A stretch of 64,000 nt of DNA from Mya arenaria (lineage: Eukaryota; Mollusca; Bivalvia; Myida; Myidae). How positions within the stretch are numbered: position 1 is the first letter of the stretch; every line of letters begins with the position of its first letter. The stretch spans positions 49,784,182 through 49,848,181 of the forward strand of contig NC_069133.1 of assembly GCF_026914265.1 (NCBI RefSeq), written 5' to 3'. Shown in pieces: positions 1 through 13,000 of the stretch. The notes beneath the pieces are model-generated. The model did not search any database, was not told the origin of the DNA, and worked only from the letters and a program-made list of their open reading frames with translations. The position numbers and the translations under genes are program-made.

Positions 1-1194
1 TATTCTTTAATATCAACATGAACTAAATCCAATTAACGTGTGGAGATTGTTTTTTTACACCCGTGATCTAGAACCATAACCTGTGACTTGCGGAATCGAT
101 ATGACATGATTAGATCATTGTTTAGTGATTGTTCCACGTTAACGCACTTTAAAAGTCTTCTTTTTCTGTTTTGAATTGTAAATTGAATTATCAAATTGCA
201 TTTATTAAACGTACTTGTTTAGTTTAAGGTATTTATGCTTGCTTTAACTACTGAGTCACCCGATACTTTATCCTGTCCTGCAAGAAAAACTTTCACCATC
301 CACGGAACAAACCTAGTATTCTTATTCTTATGTTATTGTCTAAAGTTGATGTTTGCTCCAATTATGTTCTGTATGCATAATACGTAATTTGAGTGTTGAA
401 TCAATTTCTTCATATTGATACATGTTTGGGCAACTGTGGGGCTGTGAACTCGTACGTAGGTTTAAACATTAATTGATCGATAGTTTAGTCCCTATGCAAT
501 ACAGATATATGTGTGAAGTTTCGTCAGTCTCGTTGACCGTATATTAGGCCTCAAAATTGTTCCTCTTAGCATGGTTGTTATGATTGTGTTTGTATATGTA
601 CAAAATGCATGACAGTATCTAATACAGATATGTTGTCTAGTCAAATACTTCAACGACAAGTTTGATTGGGGAGCGAACATGCAATTTCGTGACTTAAAAC
701 AAAGGATACTGCAGTAACAAGCCAAGTAGCTTAACATTTAAACTTACTCATTCTAAAATACATAATAATGAAGGCAAGCATTCACTAAACAAGAAAATTC
801 AAGAGAACTAACACAGTGCATATCATCAAAATAATGTTGTCTGTAAAAGTTTGTTTAACCTCCTTTGAATGTCACATGATCAGAAAAAAACCTCTTGTTA
901 GCTTTATTGTTTATTTACTTCTATAGTTTTGCAAACAAAATATATACATGTGTACTGACCGTAGTCGTAATTCAACAGCATGTTTGTTAAAGTAAGATCA
1001 ACATGGAAACTGAACAAGACGATCGCATCAAGTTAAGCAATTGCTCGTAAAGCTTTGATCAAACATGATACATGAATATCCATTCCGATTTAAAACCAAA
1101 ACTGTCATTAACCTTGTATATGGGCAGTTAACAGTTGGATATTTGATATATCATTTTATGTAATGAAAATATCGGTATACATTTTCATATCCAA
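1..1194. other. 3' flank of gene A
   Basis: AT-rich sequence with no convincing coding frame, repeat or RNA gene. It presumably contains the 3' UTR of gene A. Confidence 0.5.
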
Positions 1195-4100
1195 TCATAG
1201 TTTTTCCTTTAATGAAGTCCCTTTTGCAACAAAGCAAATCGATATAGCACCACAGACTGCAGCTAATAAAATACAAACACCTGAAAAGAGAAATACAATA
1301 TGGAATCTTTGCAAAAATATGTAATAATGAAGTTGATAAATATCCATATACAGTCGAACCCCGATGGCTCGAACTTCAAGGGACCGGCGTAAATACCTCG
1401 AGCCTCGGAAAATTCAAGCCAAGCGAGAATGATTACGTTAAGTTTAAAGGAATCGATCCTTAACATTCAGTTCGAGCCAAACAGGAATTCGAGCCAAGCG
1501 AGTTCGAGCCAACGGGGTTTGACTGTACATTAAGTAAAAAATAAGTAGATGTCTTTTATTTATATGTAAGTCAAACAAAACCAACAAAATAGAAAAGATG
1601 CAATCAAACTAAAACTGAAATATAGAATGCAAGTGTTAAAACCAAATCACCTGCAATTGTCATCGACTGGTCATAGGTTCCCCCGGAGTCGACAAGTATG
1701 CCTGAAATGTGGTAATTGGCATACAGACCTTTTTAAAAAATATAAACAAATCCTATAAAAAATGTGTTTTAAAAAGTATGATTATTTATACGAGTAATTA
1801 ACCCTGTTACTATACTCAAACGTATTTGGGTTTTAAGATTAAAGGGGATTTAAATCAGAATACAATCACATAAATCATTATGATGATATTTAAGGAATGA
1901 ATTGCGGGGTTGATGTCATTATCGGGGTATGAACACAATTGGGCTGGTCAAAGTGTGTGGAGTCCGAAGGACTCTACGCGTACTTTGACCAGCCAAATTG
2001 CGTTCATACCCCGATAATGACATCAACCCCGCAATTCATTCCTTAGATTTACACCAATAGTTCATTATTTCATTTAAGAATTGTTAAAAAATACTTCATT
2101 TCATTTAAGAAAACCTTTCAGTAATCCTTTCCTTCCCATTCTGTAAATAGAACGACCCGACTGTTACCGGAAACATGTTTTCAAATGACGTCACAATAAC
2201 GCAGGAAAAGATCAACAACTTAAAAATCACTTTTAAACGTAAAATTGAAACACTTATGGCAAAAATATAGATTTAAAATATTATAAATTTACACTTTCTA
2301 AAATGTTAATATATATTTTACGGGACCTGCTGACGCAATACAAACAAAATCCAGATCAGCAGTTTCCATGTATATTGTTATGCGATGAATTGCGATCCGA
2401 ACATATCCGAAGATGTTGCGTTCATCGATTGATAAACGCAATTGCCGAAAGGCAGTTCATTTAAGGAATGGAAGTTGAGGTGTAACTACATGTATTAAGT
2501 AATAAAACGCATTCGACCTTCGATGTCCTTAAGGACTCATCAAAAGTTAAAACACATCTCACGATGTGAATTATATATTCCTAAGACGAACATTATACGT
2601 TATAATATACTTGCAATTTATCTAACGTCACACAGCAATTATCTCCCTGTGTAGTACCAGTTACCAGTGTTATCAATCAAATCAAGTATTGATATTCAAC
2701 TATGTGACCCTTTTCACATCTTCAACATTTTATTTCATTTGAAATCAATATTGTGTTCTTGCATTTTTACTTTAAATAATTAATTCAAATAATGATAAGG
2801 TAGATATCGCACAACAGGTGATCTGAAAAAAATGTATGTGGCTTAAATTCATCTACTTTCTCATGTGGTGGAAGAGATCTTCTCTACGCATAAGAATGGG
2901 CTTTTTACCTGCAATGACTGGTCCTACAATCGCACCCACTCCTCCAAACATGAATACGAGACCAATCGCGGTAGCAATGTAGTTGATGCCAATAAACATC
3001 AGGGAGACGGTCGTCAAAACAACATAACAAGAGCCTAGAAACATTCCCATAAATATGAAATAAATCAGTTGACCTGCATAGTGTCGAGAAATGAATGGGT
3101 ACACTATTGTTGCTATGGAAAGTATTCCCATTGAGCCGGCGTATAGTATTATCTCATTACGGTTTCGAATGTTAGCCACTACTCCGGTCAAAAGACGACC
3201 AAATACAGTCAATATCCCTGATAAGGAAATTAGAAAGGCTGCCTGATTTTCTGAAAACCCCTTTGTTATTATATATGATGGTAAATGTAAATTCAATGAA
3301 AACGTTGCCGCACAGTTTAAAAACATGCTTATGCAAAGGCAAACTATTCCTTTATTTAACATAATATTAATGTATGGCATTATCCTTCCCTTAAAAACAT
3401 TTGTTCCTTCGAGTAAACGGTCCGAGTCTCTAAGCCTCATTTTATGGGAATACTTCTCCAGTTCACTAGGAAAGCAGAGCATCCCGAATGTTATCAGATT
3501 AACCTGCATGCCTGCACAGCAGATGAAAAACCCTGAAAAGCCGTAAAATTCCTTCGCCATTTGCATAAGAGGTACAAACGCACAAGCCCCGGCTCCGACG
3601 CCAGAAACGGCGATACCAAGAGCAAGATTGCAGCGTCTTTTGAAGTTGAAACCAACAACTACCGTTGCAGCGGTGTATCCAAGAGCACCTCCGATACCTG
3701 CAAATACCAATAAACTTAGAGAAGGCCTTCATTTCTCAAACAATCGTAGGGACCCGTTTAACAGGGTCATACTTAGCTCATTATTTTTGTTTTGGTATAA
3801 ATTGCGTAAACTTCTCCTTTAAAAAAGATTTGAGAAATATTAAAAATAAGCATGATAACCAAGTCGATTTATGATATCAAGTTCTAGCAGTTAATTTGCT
3901 AAATGAATCTGATATGCTAAGATGATTCGGGAATTGGGTATATGTGATTATCTTAAACCTCAATATACGAATGACAATGTAATTGTACATACATTGACAA
4001 AATCAAGAGCCATAAACTGACTATAATCTTGTTAAATGCCACAAAAAGGGAATTCAATAGAGACAAATGAAAGACAGAATGTAGAGAATACAAATATTTC

Positions 4101-5501
4101 AATGTATCACTCATCATTACGAGCAGTCACTGAACTAATCTTAAAGAGAATCACTGTAAAGCATAACGAGAAAGGACATCAGTTCGTTATGTTGATATAC
4201 TTATAACACAAGGTAAAAATGTATAATTAAATTCAATCGAAACGTTATCTAAGCTGATAGCTGTTATATTGGTCTGCATTAATAAAATAAGAAGAAAAAG
4301 AAGAGTCCAATATCATTATGATTGTTAAATCATAAATGTGACGTATTCTGTGGAACCAAACCACAGGTGAACGTGACATTGTACGTGAAATCACGTTGAT
4401 TTTTAAAGCATGGAGTTTTTTAATTTTATTGTCGATATACAAAGAGACGGTAAAACTAATGTACCGCTTAAACATTCAGCGTTTTTAAATACCGTTATAT
4501 ATCGCGTTACGTCATTTTAGCCCGTTGATTAATTTTGCGTCATATAACAAACATAACTCTACAGAAGTTAGACCATGTAACCGAAATATTTATTTACCAA
4601 CAACAATGCCACAGGTGAATATTGCAGCCTCTATACATGTCACAAAGGCGGTCGCCAAATACCCTCCTGTATAAAATAGCCCAGAGAAGATAATGGCAGT
4701 TCTGCAGCTGAACCTGTCAGCCACCGCAGTTGATAGTAAACCTGTAATGATATAAAAGAACAGTTAACTGTGCATATATACAATACCCACTTTAAACGTT
4801 TACGCTTTCGAACCATTTAAATGGATGTATACATGCAAAAGTCAGCCCAAGAACTACAAAACAGTAAATTGCAGTGCAATGCGATACAAGACATTACCCT
4901 AGGCTTGTGATAGACTTCGTCGACATTGTATATCTGAAGGTGTTGTATGTTAACATGGAATTTACACTCATGTTAAGCATATCTTTATGGTTTGCTTGTT
5001 ATTGAAACGGATATGAATGTTGTGTACTATCAGAGAATGAATACTATATTTTGTTCTGATACAAATGACCTTTTTTTACTTACCTCCAAGTAATAGAATT
5101 CCCGTGTGTAATGCACCGACCCAAGCCGTGAGACCGACGCTAGCCTGAAAGCGTTCCAAAAGGGCGTTATGTATGATGCCCGCAGAATACATGGAGCCTC
5201 CGAAAAGAGCAAAACTGAAGAAACTTGCTACCAATACAACCCATGCCCAACCGGTATCGAGATCACTAAATTCAGGTTCGACTTCTTCGTGCTCCATTGA
5301 TTTTTTTTCTCTGAAATCACTTGTTATTCCTGCAGTTCCTGTTTCATCAAGTAACGACTCCACTATGTCGTTTTTATTACAAGCATTTTCATTTAAACTA
5401 AATATCCCTTTGTCAAAACAAGGTCTCATTAAGAGGTGGTTGCTGTCCACGTCATTGTTCTGTGCTAAAGATGAAGTCATAACTGCATCCAAAGTAGACA
5501 T
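1195..5501 (-). CDS. MCT/SLC16-like transporter, gene A (5 exons)
   Basis: Exons, in gene order on the minus strand: 5501-5084, 4741-4598, 3697-2909, 1701-1651 and 1280-1195. They sum to 1488 nt (495 residues plus stop), every intron is GT-AG and in phase 1, and an in-frame stop lies upstream of the ATG. Exon 1 has an acidic cytosolic N-terminus and then DTGWAW (about residues 82-87), the MCT TM1 signature. Exon 3 has FNFKRRCNLALG (about 205-216), the family's TM4-5 motif, and GRLLTG in the TM8 region. Exon 4 encodes ILVDSGGTYDQS, matching the loop before TM11-12. The length fits a 12-TM MFS carrier of the plasma membrane. MCTs move monocarboxylates, thyroid hormone or other solutes; the substrate here cannot be read. 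It is closest by eye to gene E. Introns 3 and 4 hold MITEs. Confidence is high for family and exon structure, low for substrate. Confidence 0.9.
1349..1527. mobile_element. MITE, TA-CAGTCGAAC family, copy 1 (gene A intron 4)
   Basis: Ends TACAGTCGAACCCCGATGGC and, inverted, GGGGTTTGACTGTA make imperfect terminal inverted repeats of about 25 bp flanked by TA, like non-autonomous Tc1/mariner-pogo elements. It is 179 bp long and homologous to the copy at 44953-45136 (shared core TACCTCGAGCCTCGGAAAA). Confidence 0.8.
1888..2484. mobile_element. non-autonomous DNA element with 61-bp hairpin end, copy 1 (gene A intron 3)
   Basis: The left end is a hairpin: arms 1894-1954 and 1982-2042 are reverse complements with about two mismatches, around a 27-bp loop that itself contains a short inverted repeat. 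The other end reads ATTTAAGGAATGGAAGTTGA. The same sequence recurs inverted at 58731-59255, which defines the family. Confidence 0.8.
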
Positions 5502-5568
5502 TATTGTTAATAAACAAGAGGTCTCCGTAAAAAAATGTTTTGCATCAAAGCAACCATACTGTATTTAT

Positions 5569-5583
5569 ACAAGCTTATACATC
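5569..5583 (-). promoter_or_regulatory. TATA-like box upstream of gene A
   Basis: GTATAAATACAG on the minus strand, about 70-80 bp before the ATG. The flank from here to the ATG aligns with the 5' flank of gene E, where the equivalent is GTATATTTACG (about 40085). It also contains the in-frame TAA that caps the coding frame. Confidence 0.35.
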
Positions 5584-5829
5584 CAAATAAATATGATTAA
5601 CATTTATTTCCAATCGAAGCGTTTGAAAGAGTTTAATGATACATAATTTATCATAACGCTTCTTCTATCGAAAATACGACTCCAATCACAATACCACATC
5701 CTAATATACAGGAACAGATATCAGATACTTTGCCCCACAAAACGTTTTGTCGTGCAGCTTTTATGTAATATACATGTTCTTATATTTATAAACACACATT
5801 CTGTTTGCTAACCCCTGAATGAATAAGCT

Positions 5830-5852
5830 GATATCCAATATACGCATTGAAG
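5830..5852 (-). promoter_or_regulatory. shared upstream motif, gene A
   Basis: In gene orientation TTCAATGCGTATATTGGATA, about 330 bp before the ATG. Near-identical text precedes gene B (16409-16429) and a looser form precedes gene C (21847-21868). It contains ATTGG (inverted CCAAT). It could be a promoter element or conserved 5' UTR. Confidence 0.4.
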
Positions 5853-6049
5853 CGCTTCGTCTGTACTACATAATCGTTTTGTGATAGAGTAGTATTCATC
5901 TTCGGTATTCAGTGCACTTCGACGTTTATAAACACTGTGTTTATCAAAGTACTGGTAGTACTGCTGGAAGGTGATTTGTCTCATTAATATTACGTATTCA
6001 CTTTCGTGTTTTTCTAGTATTTCATTCGTACCATGGGGCAATTACAATA

Positions 6050-6165
6050 CTGTTTTGAACCTTTATTAATGATTCTTAAACAATAATACTGTTTATAACC
6101 TTTATTAATGCTTCTTAAATAATAATAATGTTTTGAACCTTAATTAATGCTTCTTGAATAATACG
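6050..6165. repeat. short tandem repeat, about 3 copies of 43 bp
   Basis: GAACCTTTATTAATGCTTCT recurs about three times, ending in AATAATA-rich sequence. It lies between gene A and the relic. Confidence 0.7.
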
Positions 6166-6678
6166 GACGACATTGATAAATAAATCATTCATATTATATA
6201 ATATATATATAGTTTGTACTGTTCTTAAATCACATAAAAATATGTTAACTAGAATATAATTAATGCATTTCTTCATACTCACAAGCTTATTTAACATGAC
6301 ATATAATCATTAATATATTTTTTAAGTATCTAATAATAGCGGAACACTGTAATTATTTTTTTTAAGAACTGAAAAATGTATATTTAAACAAGTTTGTTCA
6401 GGCAAAGAGCTGGTCTAGTCAGAATAACCATTCACGACCAAAATGTCTTAATTATTGAAATAATTCGAGTGTTGACTTCTTTTCACATGTCTGCATATTT
6501 TCCATACCATGGACACATTTTAATCTGCCTTTCCAGGCAACTTCATGCCAGCAACCTTAATGAGTATCTACAAATGTTACGGTTAATCATACAAAGGTCA
6601 ATTCACTGTCTCTTGCAATTTCTTCGCGATTACAGAACAATGCATTTAAATACACGTTTACAAAATTGTTTAATTCAG

Positions 6679-7026
6679 AAATACTAGTCGACTCCGGTGG
6701 AACCTATGACAAGTCGGTAATACTTGCAGGTTATCTAGTTTTACCACATATATTACATTTATTTAAGTGGCAGTTTTCTGGGTTTTTTTTTTTTTAAGAA
6801 TTCTTTTTCTTACTTGACATAAGGAAATTGAAGTGATTACCATCTAACAAATTTCCTCTAAATGAGTTTAATACATCGTACCGATTTGTTGGCTAATGCC
6901 TATTGTCGTTATTCTATAAACTTTGCTGTAGACACTGCAATTTGTTTTCCGTTCTCATGTGTTTGCGTTTTACGTGCACCTGGCTGTGTTGTTTTTTCCG
7001 CCATGCTTTGTTCCCAGAACGACTGA
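6679..7026 (+). pseudogene. relic of a sixth MCT gene: exons 4 and 5 only
   Basis: 6679-6729 matches the 51-nt exon 4 of the neighbouring transporters, with an acceptor AG at 6677-6678. It reads ILVDSGGTYDKSVILAG and stays open, and the next bases are GT. About 230 bp downstream, 6959-7026 aligns loosely with exon 5 (GTGTTTG, CTGTG and TGCTTTGTT in register), but the acceptor AG is gone and the protein is degraded. Exons 1-3 were not found upstream. The relic is on the plus strand, opposite to genes A and B between which it lies. It is a dead partial copy, evidence that the cluster has gained and lost members. Confidence 0.7.
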
Positions 7027-8280
7027 TGCTTAAATTGCGACTGTTGAAAGTCCAAGAAAATGAAGGACTACATTGATGGATACGGATTGTTTGTATTTAA
7101 TCCATTGAGATACCCAATGTCCATAAGCTATTTATACGCTTAACGCAATACCGGTATACGAGCATGTGAGTCAAATGTGAATGTATATACATGTTATGCA
7201 GCTTTGCATATACCAAGTTCGAAGTTCTAACAAGGAATTGTTTAACATGATGTAAAAGTCCTTTTCAGTAGTCTTATTGACCATACGTAAACAAACATGA
7301 CTTTGAAGGACGGCCCCGGTGAGTTCAGTTTGGTAATTCTAGTGTACTTTTTGGTTATCTTAAGAAAAGAAGAAGAAAAACCAAATACAAGTAGACAAGT
7401 GATTTTCCAGTCATTTTTTAATAATTTTCCACTGTCGGTGCCAAGTGAGCCTATCATATGCTTAAAGCGATATATGACAGTTGTATACTGTATTATACAC
7501 GTTGTTTGTCTCTCGGTTTGTGTCTGTATGACCTTGGTCATTGTCCCTTGGATTTAGGTTACATGTTAGGCTACTGTGTGTGTCTCTGTAACGGGTATTG
7601 CTTTAAGTAAAATAAGACAGATCTGGTGAAATGCATGACCACATATCCAATTACGAGTTAAACTCGCACAGAGCGGTGACTTGAGAGTCGACCTCGAGAA
7701 CCAGCAAACGCGGTTTCCACCTAGGATAACTTTTTAAACGAACAGACAACGTTTGAAATCTAGCTAGATTTCAAACTTCACTTGAACTGTATGTCTTATT
7801 GTCGTTTTCTCTGGTTTGTTAACACTGTTTTGTGTGCAATATATTTCATACAAAATATGGACACTTACGTACTTATCAAATACACTTGTATACCTTTTCT
7901 TACATGTAGGTCATCTATGCTGATTGGTATCATTTTGTATCACTTCATTACTTCTGTTTGCATCACATGTCTTCGGTACATATTTCACAATTCTTTAAAT
8001 AAACACTTAACGATTTGTTTGAAACCAATAAGCGATTTTGCACCACAAGATCAGGTTCGGAGGATACCTGTTTCAGCTCGGCTCGCTTATATCATGAATA
8101 TTGTCATTCCAATTGGACCAAATTGAGAGACAACGACGTTCGAAGAGTAACTTCACTGAAAAACGCAGATATTTTTATGAGACAGCCATTAAAAGCACCA
8201 ATACATCCAAAATATTATGCACCAGACTCGGTTGGATTAAAGCTACTCGTCGACAGCTATGATTCATCTCAGTACAATCT

Positions 8281-8650
8281 TATCAATGCCCGGTAACATC
8301 GGTTTGAGCGGTCGTCTATTTTTGTATCAATCACTAAGACAAATTCAATGTTTCATTTAAGTGCAACGCTGTCAATGCCCTGTAACATTGGTTGGAGCGG
8401 TATTATATGTTCATGGGTCACTAAGATTCAATGATTCAGAAGAACCACAACATAATTCAAACCTTTACAGTCGCTCAAGAGCTACTTTCAATAATGATAT
8501 TGAAAAGAAAAATCATATGAATATATTCGTTGGGTTTATTGAAAGAAAATGTTTGATTATATCTGATTAATGGTATAATAGAGCACCGTTTGAATGATTG
8601 ACTATAACTCACTAATTGTATAATAGAGCACCGTTTGTATGATTGATATG
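8281..8650. repeat. two small local duplications between genes A and B
   Basis: An approximately 90-bp unit (TCAATGCCCGGTAACATCGG, then TCACTAAGA) occurs twice at 8281-8440, diverged. A second unit of about 52 bp (TATAATAGAGCACCGTTTG) occurs twice at 8572-8650 and is nearly identical. Confidence 0.75.
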
Positions 8651-10043
8651 ACTTAACTGTTATTGAGAGTTAAGCCCGTTTCTCTATAGGGTACGAATAT
8701 TATCAGTGATTGGAAAATATCATTGAGCAAAAGTTTCGCGTTGTTTTACACTTAAATGTAATTTCATTGTAAATTTGATTTCAAACATACTAAAGACAAA
8801 ATGTTTGTTTAAGTGTAAGAATGCTATATATTTTAGCTCGTGAGCACTAAAGCAAATATTTCAGTTTTGGTGCTCACTCGATGAAATCTTTTGCCCTCAA
8901 ACATTAAAACAAACACTTATACTCGATATACAAAAATGATTCATTTAGAACCACACGATACATTCAACCTTTGACAAGAGCTATTAGTCGACATTTAAGT
9001 AAACATTCTGCTTAGAAGCACACGCATAGGGCCCAATATACACTGAGACAGAAATACAAAACGTACAAGCACCACACACACACACAGACCACACACGCAT
9101 TGTAATAACTTGGCCCGGTTTCATTAAAGCTTGTCAACACTTCCGTGCACTGGCATTTTGGGTAATTTGATATACGTCCTTTATAAAAATTATTCAGACT
9201 TACAGATTAGTGAAACTTTTTTATTAACCACCATCATGTATGACAGAAGTTCTATTAACAAACGCCGTACCTTTTTAAACTTGTGTAAAAATTTGTAAAT
9301 ATTTAGGTTATCTGAAGAACGCATCTGTGTGCCATGGTACGTAAAGGGCCCTATCAATCGATAAAGAAAATTATTATCAAACAAGTAATTAAATGGTAAG
9401 GAAACGTGATAAATAAGAGTTATAAAACGTATAATGTCAATGGGTTTTTTTCCATCCTTCATTATATTTGATATTGCATTTTATACTTAAAGTATACAAG
9501 ATTTAAAATGGTGGTCAGATCTACAAATCTTTGAGCCGATCCGTATATAGTTAACACAGTAGAACATTGAGTGTGTCATTTTGTTATTTAATAGTCATAT
9601 TTCCCACTAAATTCCCGTTGTTTGATTCAACAAAATAAAACCAACAAGCATAGTTTTTTGAAACTGTAAATGAACAAAAACAAAAAATCGTAAACGTCCA
9701 CTGTTGATGTATACTTTGCGATACGTTGCAGCGTTGTGAATAGATTATAAAGTTCATAGAGAAAAACAATGACCTACACACCATTAATATGTTCATCTAA
9801 ATATATGAGATAACGGACACCAAAAGGACAAGCCCAATATCCGAAATCAATCTAAACTATGCTTGAATGTGCACGGATCCATACCTTACAAACAAGTGAC
9901 ACAACGTTAGAAGATAACAAACATTACACAGCTATCAAATATACTCATTGGTAAATCTTTTGGTAACCGCTTTGTAACGGTCAGTAAAAATAAAATAAGT
10001 AAGAATTCACTTGGGGCTTACTCAGGTGTAAGAGCGCACAGCC

Positions 10044-13000
10044 TCACCCAGTTAATTGTATGTTCGTTTTTATACTGCTTGTGCATCCGTTAAAATTGGT
10101 TTCCTTCAAAGTTGTATTTTCTTCGCCAGGTCTTTCAACAGATATGGTATGTATATCCATTTGTTTGGCAACAAAGCAACTCGAAAAACCGCCGCTGACT
10201 GCAGAGATGAAAATGCATATTCCTGAAATGAAAAGTATTTTCTTGTTTAAGACTATTTAAACCCAAAGGAATACGACACAATCTCCTTTCTTAAGTATAT
10301 ATCTAATGAAAAGCGTATGAATATAAAATGACTATGCCACCAAGGTAAGCAATCTTTTCATGGCGCTGAACAAAGAGTTGAAGTCTAAGCGCTGGAAAAA
10401 CCGTTGTTCATTTTAACGGGCAAATGATGTACAATAAGGGAACGGTTGTTATACCAAACATTTGCCAAACATGTGTATGTTTTTGAACGTGTAACTGCAC
10501 CTACATATATTTGTTGCTATTAATATTAAGATTCACGTCCAAGTCCTAATATAACGATATAACAATTTAACATACTTGGATAATACAGCGCGCAAAAAGA
10601 GATGAGAAGCAACTATACGCTATTACCTGCAACAAGCATCGACTGGTCATATGTTCCACCGGAATCGACAATTATTCCTGAAATGTTTTTGTGCGTATAA
10701 AGTAACTTTGATAATTTGTTTGAAAAAACGGGCAGACTTTTCCTGCAAGAAACATTTCGGTGTTCCGTATTTTTACCGAAATACCTTAAAAAAGAAGCAA
10801 ATAAAAGGAAAGTTATTTTTTTATTTATTTGTTCTATTTTAAACATATTACATTTACCCTATCATATTGAGATATTGATAGAAGAACATCTTATAGTTAA
10901 ATGGGTATATCGATATAGCTTGTTGTTGTTGTTTTTTGCTGTTCGGTTCGTAGAAGGTTTAGAAATTTAATTCTGCATACGTCTACCTTTTAGCTTAAAA
11001 CAAATACTTAACCCAATAAACATTTCCATAAAACAGCAAAAGCAGATTGCCATGACAATCATTCATACTGTGGTGTCCATTAAACGGATCACATTGACAA
11101 AAAAAGATGGTAAATACAAAACATATCACTTGTATCTACCTGCAATAACTGGTCCAATGATCGCCCCAACTCCTCCAAACATGAACTGCAGACCAATGGC
11201 GGTTGAAATGTAGTCGATGCCAACAAACTTCAGTGACATGGTTGTAGTTACCACGTAGCAACAGCCAAGGAATATACCCATAAAAGCTATAAACATTAGG
11301 TGGCCTAAATAGTGCTGAGAAACAAATGGATATACCAGTGTTGCTATGGAAACTATTGCCATTGAGCCGGCATAAGGTATAACCTCATTAAAATTTGGGA
11401 TGTTAGCCACTGCACCTGTCAGAAGACGACCTACAACTGTTAATATTCCCGATAAAGACATTAAAGAAGCTGCCTGATTTTCGGAAAACCCCTTTGTTGT
11501 TATATATTTTGGCAAGTGCAAAAATAGCAGGTATGTTCCCGTGCAATAAAAGAACATACTAAGGCATAGACATACTATTCCTTTATTGAGCATTACCTTA
11601 AGATAAGGTACTATTTTTCTTTTTATGGCAATTGAGTGTTGTGCTGAACGTTGTGACTGTTTTTGCCTCAATGTGTGTGAATGCTTCTCCAATTCACTAG
11701 GAAAACAAAGCATTCCAAATGTGACAAGATTTAATTGCATTCCCGCACAGCAGATGAACAATCCTGTAAAGCCATAAAAATCCTTTGCGAACTGCATAAT
11801 AGGAGCAAATGCACAGAGTCCGACCCCAACACCGGACAAAGCGATACCAAGAGCAAGGTTCCGGCGTCGTTTAAAGTTGAATCCAACCACAACCATAACC
11901 GCGGTGTAACCAACAGCACCCCCAATGCCTGGAAAGGAATGATAAAAGATAAGACCAATGACGATTCATATCATAAAATAACGCCTATATAGAACATCTG
12001 ATTACTCTTTCGTCTGAAACGTTAAATACAAAGTATGTTAAAAAAAAACAGTTCAATAAATAACACATCAACTACTTAAACAACGACAATCAGTTGTTTA
12101 GGAAAGGTATCATAATCTTCTCTGATGGGAGACTGAGCACAAAAATCATTTCCAAATGTAGTTCCGAAGTTGGAATGATGTCAATATGTCTTTAAAAGTA
12201 TATGTTAAATCCATTGCCAATCAAATCTAAACTTCTACATCGTTAATATGTTTTTGATTTATATATATATAGCACATATATATTCAAAAACACATTGTAT
12301 TGGAACATAAAGTTAATGTTAAGACTGAGCAGTATACCCTTTTATAATGGTGTGGTTTTAACGGTGGTATAACGGTAGGTCACGGTGTCAGTTGAGGGCA
12401 GTTCACACAAAATAGGTTTGGTTAATCACTACAAGGATTTTTTATCATGAACTTTTAAGATGAAGACATTTCTTAATTATATCTAAGAAACGGACTCAAG
12501 TGTTATCATTGAAGCTTAAGCTTAATGAAATAAGTATGAACTAATATAGTAAAATACTTTGGACGAATAGCACCATAAAACATATAAAACATATTTGATA
12601 TGAAAAGGGAAATCCATGTAAATGCATGAATTAAAGTATGTATCATCTCACTGAGAGAAAAGGTGCTGGACAATATTGAATTGTGTATGCATATAATATA
12701 AATAATAAACAGAACATGATAATATATCACGCCATATGTTAATTATTAAGCAGAAATGTAGCAAACAGGTAGTGAACAAGTAAGAGTAAAGTGTTACCGA
12801 CTATAATACCACAGGTGAATATTGCAGCCTCTATACATGGCACAAACGCTGTCGCCATATAGCCAACGGTGTAAATAAGTCCCGAGCAAACAATGGCAGT
12901 TCTGCAACTAAATCGATCAACCACCGCAGTTGATAGGAGACCTGCAACCATACAAAATATACTTTTTACAATTTTATGTATTGTAACGGTTGCTACAATA

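Larger units (their letters stand above)
5502..10043. other. spacer between genes A and B
   Basis: It holds the shared motif, small duplications and the MCT relic listed separately. 7250-7300 resembles 45346-45390 (AAACAAACATGA block) and is probably an old dispersed repeat. Text near 9030-9110 and 9950-10025 resembles 36150-36330 in gene D intron 2. No other gene recognised. Confidence 0.4.
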
